From Gonapodya prolifera JEL478 (Eukaryota > Monoblepharomycota > Monoblepharidomycetes > Monoblepharidales > Gonapodyaceae), in NCBI GenBank assembly GCA_001574975.1, contig KQ965736.1, positions 476,910 to 540,909 on the forward strand: a DNA stretch of 64,000 nucleotides. The letters run 5' to 3'. The translations under genes and the position numbers were made by a program. Positions 31,880-39,727 of the stretch are shown piece after piece. The notes below the pieces were generated by a model that saw only the letters and a list, made by a program, of their open reading frames with translations, did no database searches and was not told where the DNA came from. How positions within the stretch are numbered: position 1 is the stretch's first letter; each line of letters starts with the position of its first letter.

Positions 31880-33551
31880 TCATTTCTTTTTCCCGCTCGG
31901 TTTGGATTTCTTGGACGCTGTGTCTTTTTTGCTCTCGATCTAGATAAAAAGTGGTCAGTTCGTACAAAGAGGGCCTGTCGTGGAGAGACATTTCCTTTAC
32001 CTTTCTCTTTGTGCTCGATGATGACGACGCAGAACCTTCTTTCGGCTTTACCGTAAAAAATGTGTCGAGACGTCCCTGCGTCGCCTGCCCACGTTGCTTT
32101 TGAAGCTTCTTAACTGCGTTTCTTATTCTCTCCTCGCTGAGGAGAATCAATTCGTGAGCACACTAGACAGCGACATCCACATTATTCTCGGCTAACACTC
32201 ACTTGAAACCTTTGTCTTTCACAAGGAATTCGACGATTCCATCTTCATCGGGATCTTCCCATTTGAGCTGAGCGGGCGGTTGAGCGTTCCAATCAAGGTC
32301 GAGTGGAAGGGGCCACAAACCTCAACACTCTCCGGATCGGTCACATCAGGAGTCTTGAATAGTCGTCTCGCTTCAGCAAATGGCCAGTCGGCAGGAACCG
32401 CATACTTCTTGGTGTCTATATGCTTCAAGACTTCTTCGATAGTGCCATGTTTCTTTACAAGCTCATAAGCCTTGGCGGGCCCGATCCCTTTAATAGATTC
32501 ACAGTACTAAAAATGAAGGATGACGATGATGTTATGTTAATGTAGTTCAAATTGAAAAAGGCGTGTTGCGCTTACATCACAGCCCAGCAGAATGCAGAGA
32601 TCGATAAACTGCCACAGATCGGTGCAACAGTGTTACTGAGAACTATCAAAGAATTAAAAGAGGTTTTCCCACCTGATCTGTTGTCATTCCCAGTCCCGCC
32701 AATGCTTTATCCAGGTGAATTTCTGCAACTGGGATTTTCCGCTGTTCACTGAAGGTAAGGTGCCGCACAAGGATGGGCGAGCCGAACGTCAATGTGTCCA
32801 TATCTTCTGAGCCGGCGGCGAAAACCTTGCCCGCCTTGCACAGAGCTGCGCATTGGGCTTCAGCTTCACAGGGAGCCTACAGACCATGTTTAAAATCACT
32901 ACGCCTTTCAATAGTGATACGACACTCACATCCATAAATGGTATTCCCATGAGCTTCAGAAGGCGTTTACATTCCTCGTTGTGAGCCCTTGTCACCTTCA
33001 CGGTGCGACGGCTGAACTTGTCAAAATTTTCGGTATCACCTGATTCGAACGCGCACAACTGCTCCGTATATAAGGAAAACCGAAAAATCTTCAACTACGT
33101 TGGCTCACCGGCTTCTTGTGCGGTTGCGGCTTCTTTCTCTGCCTCTGCTCTTCGCTCCTGCCGCTTCGCGAGTTCCCCAGACTTAAGCGTTGGCGGTTTC
33201 CCATCGAATACATAGCATGGCTTTATCCCGCTCTCCACCATTCGAATTGTTCGATAAAAGATGCCCATAAGGTGACTGGCAGAATAGAACGACACAAGGA
33301 ACAGTCATGCAATTGCTACGATCGGACATAACACGACGAACACTTCTCGAGGCAGGCACATACCTAGTCGTTTCACCTGCCTCGTTTGTCAACTGCATAC
33401 CATCTTGACCGCGAACTGCGATCATGAACTGATATATGCTCATTGAAGCATCGATCGCTACCTTCCTCCCGAAGAAGTTCTTAATCTCGTTTTCACGCAT
33501 CGCGTCGGGAGCATGGTCACCGATAACTTTTGAAAGTCCTTGAATTCCCAT
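31880..33551 (-). CDS. FEN1: Flap endonuclease 1 (FEN1/Rad27)
   Basis: FEN1 removes 5' flaps during Okazaki-fragment maturation and long-patch base-excision repair. The ATG (33549-33551) gives [17 protein letters not shown], whose N-terminal Gly is needed for activity. Later exons carry [67 protein letters not shown]-like [27 protein letters not shown] and [19 protein letters not shown]. All catalytic acidic residues seen in the family are there. The PCNA box QGRLDTFF follows, then a Lys-rich tail in a final exon ([22 protein letters not shown] at 31880-31882). The gene has about seven exons. Its 3' end lies 67 bp from the start of the cyclin-box gene, in tandem. Confidence 0.97.
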
Positions 33552-33815
33552 CGCCTCAAATCAAAAAGGGACGAGCAAATGTTTGCGAGGATGGTCACGG
33601 TGTGACCACAGCACGTAAGCCCACTGTACTTTGTCTCCTTCTCGCTTTGCTCTGAGATTGTGCGTTGTTGGCCGCCCTTCAATGTGATGTGCAAAACGCA
33701 TCTTCAACCTGATACGCCACTTTTGAAAAGAACGCACTGATAGGAAGAACGAGTCTTCAAATTCTGCAATCAAGCTTGAATCGTTCAGCTGGGCCGGCAC
33801 AGACGGCCCATCACA

Positions 33816-34484
33816 ATGGCAAGCCTAAAAGTCATCCATTACGGTGGTGCATCAGAATTCATCGTGAGATCTTCTGCACCGTTCGTTGGTAAAGTCGATG
33901 CAGCTGTAATGGTGGTAGCGGGTACGCTTTTTCATATGATAGTGAGGGATCACAAGTGATCGGCATCTGTTTTTGCGAATCTAAATCCATTCGAATGATT
34001 GCAGCCCGCATCGCTGAGAATAATGTGCTCTGCAGCGTTCGTGATTTTGTGGATTGTTGCTAAGCTGGAGAAGGTGGTCTCTGGTAAGACTCAACACACC
34101 GGAGTCATGTCCTGGCCCTCATTTTGGACATGCGCAGAATCAATATTCGCAGTAAAGGGGTTGGGCCTTGAAATCCGCACTCGTCGGGTTTGGCGACGGT
34201 CATCACAGTTTATTGATATCGCACGCATCAGTGATATTTGCATAAATGAAGCACTGTATCGCTTCGGGGTGGTGACGTACATGGCGATTTTGATCCGAGA
34301 AGAGGACAATATGTTGATACCTTATGAGGTGAGTGAGGGATGCTTGCTTGGACAGCACTGACACTAATGCTTGTAATCGTCTGCTGCTGCTGTTGCTCCT
34401 GACAAGCAGAATATCTTGCCACCCGTTACAATATTACAGAGGGTATACAAGGAATGCTGGAAGGAACTGTACCATGAGCCTTAG
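33816..34484 (+). CDS. PIG-H, subunit of the GPI N-acetylglucosaminyltransferase
   Basis: PIG-H (Gpi15 in yeast) is a small subunit of the ER enzyme that starts GPI-anchor synthesis by moving GlcNAc to phosphatidylinositol. Exons: 33816 to about 33921 (MASLKVIHYGGASEF), one or two from about 34005, and a last one from about 34410. A hydrophobic segment (IMCSAAFVILWIVAKL) is followed by the family core ESIFAVKGLGLEIRTRR, FIDIARISDICINEAL, YRFGVVTYMAILI and, after the last intron, NILPPVTILQRVYKECWKEL, ending with TAG at 34482-34484. Homologues have the same pattern (ESLL.I.GLG, FI....I.DI.INE, LLPRL..L..VY). The protein is about 190 residues, usual for the family. Confidence 0.88.
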
Positions 34485-34537
34485 TTCAACCCATTTCATC
34501 TATATTACCCCAGATGAACAAGTAGGTGCTCTATACA

Positions 34538-35060
34538 CTACATGGGTTCAATTGCAAAGAGGCACATCCTCACAGGCTGCGGATGAAGGCGGGTTTGCGG
34601 GACTGTTTTGGGACTCATTAGACGACTCACGCGTAGTTCAACATCATTTAAACGAACCTCTTGGTTCACTGCTCGGATGTACTCTTCAATGAATGCCTTC
34701 TCCTCGTGATTGTAAACCGGTGCGGGGATGGGCTTCGCAGCACTCCGTGCGGAGAAAACCTTGTACAGGACGTATAAACTGGAGAAGTAACCAACGGTGA
34801 CCTGAAAAGCGTATCCAACAACAGAACATGGACAAAGACGAGGTGAAATATGTGAGACTTGTGATATTTACCCCCAGAGCGGGACACGTTCAAATCTGAA
34901 ACCGTGACATCAAGACGTACCTGCCACTGCGGTATTCTCCTTCCAGCGATGTTCACAAAGCCGTAGAAGTGAGACTAGAGAAGTGCGTGTTTCGGATTAG
35001 GAACAGCAGCGTGCACATCGGGGCAGCACAGGCAGTGAGGGGGTAGACGTTGAAAGACAT
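34538..35060 (-). CDS. Mitochondrial ATP synthase subunit K-like (Atp19) small membrane protein
   Basis: Two exons carry the recognisable part: SHFYGFVNIAGRRIPQWQ (about 34925-34978) and VTVGYFSSLYVLYKVF through AAKPIPAPVYNHEEKAFIEEYIRA (about 34660-34803), joined by a canonical intron. Yeast Atp19 has the same plan: an Ile-x-Gly-Lys-x-Ile-Pro-x-x-Gln motif, one membrane helix, a proline step, and an acidic EEKFIENY helix. Atp19 sits at the dimer interface of F1Fo ATP synthase. The start is uncertain: the ATG at 35058-35060 (MSFNVYPLT) is in reach but may lie in a 5' UTR or intron. The C-terminus may be extended beyond the usual end, to a TAG at 34538. Assignment is by pattern, not by strong identity. 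Confidence 0.6.
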
Positions 35061-35183
35061 TTTGAGATCGTTGCAGGAAGTTGGCATCGAGACCTTCGCC
35101 TGATTCTCACCATCGTCGGGCTGCAGAATCTGGGACGGACGAAAAATTTCTCGGCTAAATTTCGTGCTCAACACTCCCATCGA

Positions 35184-36181
35184 ATGGTCGAACTTCACAT
35201 CACACGCGCGATCCAGGAAGCGGCTTTAGCCGCTATTAGCCAGCCTAATCTTGACACCAAATTGCGGAAACGCCTTGTTGAGGTGTTGAAACAGGAGGAA
35301 GGGGGAGACGATGAGCGACAGGACAACGAAGACGAACCAGGGGACACAATTGCAATGAACACAGACGCCAGCCGGGCTGCTGAGATGAATGACGTGACCA
35401 GCGTGGTGCATAACAAGGCGGACACTTCTCTTAGCCGAAAACAACCGACAATATCGCATCAGCTGCTGAAGGAGCTCTCCGACTTCCTGGTTCAGAATGT
35501 CGATAGTGCGTTGCAATGTAAATCGACAATCTTTCCCAGGTTGCCAACGCTACGTACCCAATTCAAGGCGAACGCGACCGCTATGGATTCTGGAAGCTTT
35601 CGCGAGGATGTTTGATTCATGTGGACCGACCTCCCCCAAGGGTAAAGGTGCCTATGCACTATCTTTTGGTGAAGTTAGCACTACAATGACCGCGGCTCTT
35701 TCCACATACAGAGCGCGCAGCTGCTCGCCATTCTGGAGGACATACGAGTCAAGCAGGAGAATGCGAAGTATTACACCCAGGAGAGTCGAAGCTTGAGTCT
35801 CGGACAAGAACTTCGGGCAGGCGCGCTTGAGCTGAGGGGAGGAATAAAGATGGCCGCGTCTGTCGCAAATGTTGTTTTCTCTGTCGGTGGGATGGGGTAC
35901 GGTGCCTTTTATGTTTCATCCCAACTTCATCAAGACCCGGGAATGGTGAGCGGCCTCGTAGCGCACCTTAATGAATTTATCTGAGCGCTTGCACGTTTAG
36001 CGAGCCCTGTTCGGGTTGTTAGTTGCTGGAGTGACTCTCTTGGCGGAAGCGTGGTTCTTCTACTTCTATTACCTCGTAAGTTTCGTTGCGTCACTGCATT
36101 CAATTAATTTGAACAATCATATCCTCATTCTAGCGAGATGAGGTGGACAAAGACGAATCAAAAATCAAAAGAGAGACGTGA
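35184..36181 (+). CDS. ER V-ATPase assembly factor (Vma12/TMEM199 family)
   Basis: Vma12 proteins sit in the ER membrane and help assemble the Vo sector of the V-ATPase. The ATG at 35184 starts MVELHITRAIQEAALAA. An acidic linker and ISHQLLKELSDFLVQNVDSAL follow. The next exon (acceptor cccag, about 35542) reads VANATYPIQGERDRYGFW and CLIHVDRPPPR, the family's conserved step before the helices. Later exons give SAQLLAILEDIRVKQENAKYY, then two membrane helices (MAASVANVVFSVGGMGYGAF and LFGLLVAGVTLLAEAWFFYF) and a charged end DEVDKDESKIKRET. The TGA is at 36179-36181. Two helices close to the C-terminus with a lumenal loop of about 10 residues match Vma12. Confidence 0.8.
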
Positions 36182-36299
36182 AATTACTTTCAAAGTGTAG
36201 TGGATAGTGGCATTCCAGTGTATTCCTAATTTCAATCCCTCGTTCCGTCACCTCCATCGAACTTGGGCCGCGAGAAGCGGATGCTATCGCCTCGAAGAC

Positions 36300-37680
36300 A
36301 TGACCAGCTTTCGTGATGCCGTGCGGCGTCTGCAAATCATCTACGACGAATGCGTTCCCAAGGAGGAAAAGAATGAAGGCGAGAAAGGCGGGGACGAGTT
36401 CAGCAAGCTCAAAAAGAAGGTCCATCAAGACGTGAAAACCGTGCGGCAAGTGGGTGTATTCGTGCGAGACTTTGGATTGGGCTCGAGGTTGAAGCGCGCA
36501 ACTGTCCCACCAACATCTCTTCATCGTGCGTACGGAAACGACTCATGCTCATGAAGCAATTGCGAGAACGGGAAGAGCTGCTGTCGCTGAAAGGCACCTC
36601 GCCAGAAACGGCGGAGGCGTCGTATCGAGTTCGAGTCGCCATCAAGGCGATCAAGGAGGACGCAACACGGATGCGAGATATCGCAAGCAAGGAAGAACGC
36701 AAGGTGAATTGCTCCGTCGCTCACAGCATTGCGCTGCTGCTCACAACAAGATCACGACTCAATGCGAAATTGGTGTTGTGGGCATCCAAAAGGCAAAGAA
36801 GGATGCTGCAGCACAACAGCGCGCATCCGAACGAAAAGAAATCGTCGACCTCGTTTTCAAGCACATCGAGGAGTGCGAAACGCTCGAGAAGAAGCGGTTC
36901 AACGACAAAGTGTCTGGCGAGCGAGTCACACTGATGACAGGAGCGGGAGCGGGAGCGATAACGGGGGGGTCTCGGATACCCGCGTCAGGTTAGGGTGTGT
37001 TGCGCTGTGGTTTCCCCCCCGCGATACTCAGTGCGTGTGTGAACCCAGAAATGCGGTATCGCCAGGGCGGAGCGTCGGTAGGGTCGACGGGCCCCGCCGG
37101 CGACGGAAATGGCGGTCCCCGCTCGGACCCGTTCCTTGACAGCGACCTACCGGACATAGACGTGGCCGAAGACTTAAAAATGATACAGGCGAACAACGCG
37201 CTGATTGTGAGCGAGCGAGCGTGCTTGTGTGGTTATTGGACCTGTGCACGAAAAGTGAACGGTGAACGCGCGTTTGTAGGATAAAGAACTGGACCAAATG
37301 CAGGTTGGAATAACGGTGCTCAAGAACATGGCACAGGGGATGGGAGAGGTGAGGGACGCTTGCACGGCGAGGATCACCATCTGCGTGGTGTGACGACCAC
37401 ATTGCACTTGCAGGAACTCGACAAGCAGAACGAAATGCTCGACACGATCGACACCAAAGTGGACAAGGCGAACGAAAAGCTGGACAACATCAACGTGAAA
37501 ATGAAAAACACCCTTGATAAGGTCAGTCAGTCGGTTGGCGTTGAGGGTTTCGGTCCTTGTGTGGTGCTGACGCAACGCCCGCCACGATAGGTGATGAAGG
37601 GGGACCGGTTCATGCTGAATTGCGTGATGCTGTGTATATTACTGTCGCTTGCGGCGTTTGTAGCGTCAAGGTTTACATAG
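36300..37680 (+). CDS. SYP7-like Qc SNARE (syntaxin-type, tail-anchored)
   Basis: A multi-exon gene encodes a tail-anchored SNARE. The ATG at 36300 gives MTSFRDAVRRLQIIYDEC, then GGDEFSKLKKKVHQDVKTV, echoing the N-terminal helices of plant SYP71 (which has GDDAFSRL followed by an acidic helix). Middle exons supply more helix (VAIKAIKEDATRMRDIASKEE, EIVDLVFKHIEECETLEKKRF). The SNARE motif lies in the last exons: NALIDKELDQMQVGITVLKNMA, then EELDKQNEMLDTIDTKVDKA (ionic-layer Gln followed by Asn) and LDNINVKMKNTLDKV. A single membrane helix (FMLNCVMLCILLSLAAFVAS) ends the protein, TAG at 37678-37680. The block ELD.Q...D.IDTKVDKA is very close to SYP71-73. SYP7 SNAREs act at the ER and plasma membrane in plants; the role here is not known. 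Confidence 0.85.
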
Positions 37681-37775
37681 ACTTGATTGCTCGCGTGCCA
37701 CTGGGTCCGACACCGAGCACATGCGACCGTCACGTCCGCGTCTGTCCCAGTCACAGCCGGCACGAGCTTTTGTTT

Positions 37776-39592
37776 TTACACCGCCAACACACTCGCGAAC
37801 CACGTGCTCCAAAACCGCCGCACACCCAGCTCATGCACCTTCCCATGCACATCCTCCTTCACTTGCATGTGCACGTGCACCGCCCTGTCCTCCTCCGTCT
37901 CCGCCAGACCCTCGGGCCCCACCTCAACCCACCCCACGCGCCGCCACTCGCCACACTCCCTCGCCACACACGCCCTCGTGACGGTCCGCGCGGGACCGTG
38001 CGCAGTCATGAGGAGGACGAGACGGAGGTTGAGGTCGGCCGAGGTGTGGAGAAGGGGTGTCGGGGCGTCGGGCGTGCGTGTGGCGCCGTGAGCCCACGCG
38101 GGCCCCCCTTGGGAGTCTCTCGCCTCTGTGCAGGACGCCGTCGCCGCCGAGGCCGACGCCATAACGGCCCGCAGCGCGCGGGTGAGGGAAAGGAGGGTTC
38201 CGAGGTACCGTTCGAGAATGGCCGGGTGGCGCGATGCGATGTCGGTCGCGAGCCATGGGTGGAGGGACGCGAGGGAGGTTGGGGGGGTGTCTGTTTTTGA
38301 GGAGGGAGGGGAGCGGGTAGGTCCCAGTGCGTGTGCAGGTGCAGGTGCAGGTGCATGTGGAGCAGTGGTGCGGTCAAGGATCATCTCGACAAGGGCGCCC
38401 GTGATTGTAAGTGGGAGGGTGAGTGTGTCGGTGGAGAGGGAGAGGATGTTGGCTAGGACTTCCTGATGTGCAAAGGGTGCAAAGAGCGCGTATGTGCAAG
38501 AGCGGGTATGAGGGGGTTGAGAACAGCAGTTGGTGACATTCGCCAAGTCTGCGAAAAGAGAACGCACCAAACACGCGCCACTGTCGATTCGTGACAGGGT
38601 GGTGACCACGTCTCGTATCTGTTTATATTCGAGTGGGGCCAGAGCGGTATCTGACGACGGTACAGGCGCGACGAGCTGCACGCAGTGCTGCGCGATCAGG
38701 TTGGCTGTTGCGCGGCAAGAGAGGGATCGCGGGTGGAGGAGGTAGTGGATGCGAGACTGTTGGAGCGTGGAGTGAGAGGTCGAGGTCGTGGCGGGTACTG
38801 CGCGCGCGGTGAGACGTAAGCGCTTTTCGTGGGTGGGCGTGAAGGAAACAGGAAGGAAACAGGGACATGTCGGGGGTGGACGTACGTACGTGACGTGGTT
38901 GGGGTGGTGGTGTGGAGGAGCTCGTCGCTGATGGAGCTCAGGCCCACCAGCATGCGGGTGGGTTCCGAGAGTCTTGATAGTGTCTAGAGTTGGGATGTGG
39001 AGTGGATTAGAGTGGAGTAGAGTGGAGTGGAGTGGAGTGGAGTGGATTGGGGCAGATTCCGGTTGATGCAGTTATTGTGCTTACGCCTCGGAGTTCGCTC
39101 CGCGCTGTGTCATTCGCGCTTAGGCCTCGGAGTCCTCCCTCCGCTCGCGATGCTCGCTCCGGTCGGACTACTCACCTCGGCCGTGGGCTGTGTTTTCGTG
39201 AGCACGTGGCAAAAAAGCTCGTGCGGCAGTGCGTGGTTTGCCATAAGCGATTCGAAGAGGGCGTCTTTGGCGCTTTCGATCGCTGGCAAGGGCGGAGCGA
39301 GGTTGTCTCGGCGACACAGGGTTGCGAACGATGCCTGCATTCGAGCGCGATTCGCCTCGTAGTCGCGACTGTCGACGTCACCGGGCATACTCTTGCGCGA
39401 GCGTGAGCTGGTCACGGGACAAAAGAGAAAGAAACGACGGATGCGAAGATAAGATACCTGGAGAGTGTCGGCCAGTGCGAGCATTGCGTCGACGTCTTGC
39501 GCGGACAGGGAAGCCGCCAGATGGGCGCGCGCAACCCGCAGCGAGTCCACGTACGCGCGCATGTGTCGCTCTGCGCTGGCTGCGGCGCTCAT
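37776..39592 (-). CDS. Unrecognised helical protein; one intron carries hairpin repeats
   Basis: I do not recognise this protein. The exon model is coherent: 39458-39592 (MSAAASAERHMRAYVDSL), 39176-39391 (SMPGDVDSRDYEANRARM to CHVLTKTQPTAE), about 38890-38983 (TLSRLSEPTRMLVGLSSISD), and about 38800 down to the stop at 37776. All junctions keep frame with GT-AG signals. The product, about 520 residues, is Ala/Leu/Arg-rich and mostly helical, with a proline/histidine run (APHAPAPAPAHALG) encoded by a hexamer repeat near 38325-38360. Codon use is GC-biased compared with genes left and right. The intron at 38984-39175 holds hairpin repeat sequence and a pentamer tract. It is divergent from the secreted-protein gene with 135 bp between starts, and converges on the SNARE gene. 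Confidence 0.65.
39001..39050. repeat. (GGAGT)n pentamer tract inside an intron
   Basis: About nine imperfect copies of GGAGT/GGATT lie in the intron of the minus-strand gene. Read in the sense of that gene it is a CCACT-type pyrimidine-rich run about 20 bp before the ctctag acceptor, so it may serve as the polypyrimidine tract. Confidence 0.85.
39060..39165 (-). repeat. GC-rich hairpin repeat copy in intron of the 37.8-39.6 kb gene
   Basis: Read on the minus strand, this has GAGGCCTAAGCGCGAATGAC, GCGCGGAGCG and two CTCCGAGG blocks. The segment 39096-39119 matches 40247-40270 (plus strand) at 22 of 24 positions. Both copies are intronic and both run in the sense direction of their host gene. 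Confidence 0.75.
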
Positions 39593-39727
39593 TGTGCATC
39601 GTGGGTGGGCGGGTGTGCTGTGGCCGGGACACATGCGACCGCAGCAACACTCATCGCGCCCTTCTCCCTCTCCTCTCTCCGCCTTCAGCATTCGGGCGTC
39701 TTTTCCGCGCGCTCTGCGTCCACACAG
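39593..39727. promoter_or_regulatory. 135-bp bidirectional promoter region
   Basis: Only 135 bp separate the start codons of two divergent genes, so both promoters must overlap here or reach into the first exons. The stretch is pyrimidine-rich on the plus strand (ccttctccctctcctctctc near 39660). No TATA box is seen. The role is inferred from position. Confidence 0.5.

Noticed and set aside
38128-38466. Open plus-strand frames opposite the 37.8-39.6 kb gene
   Set aside because: High GC content leaves all six frames open here. The minus-strand model is favoured by consistent splice junctions and by its stop just before the SNARE gene.
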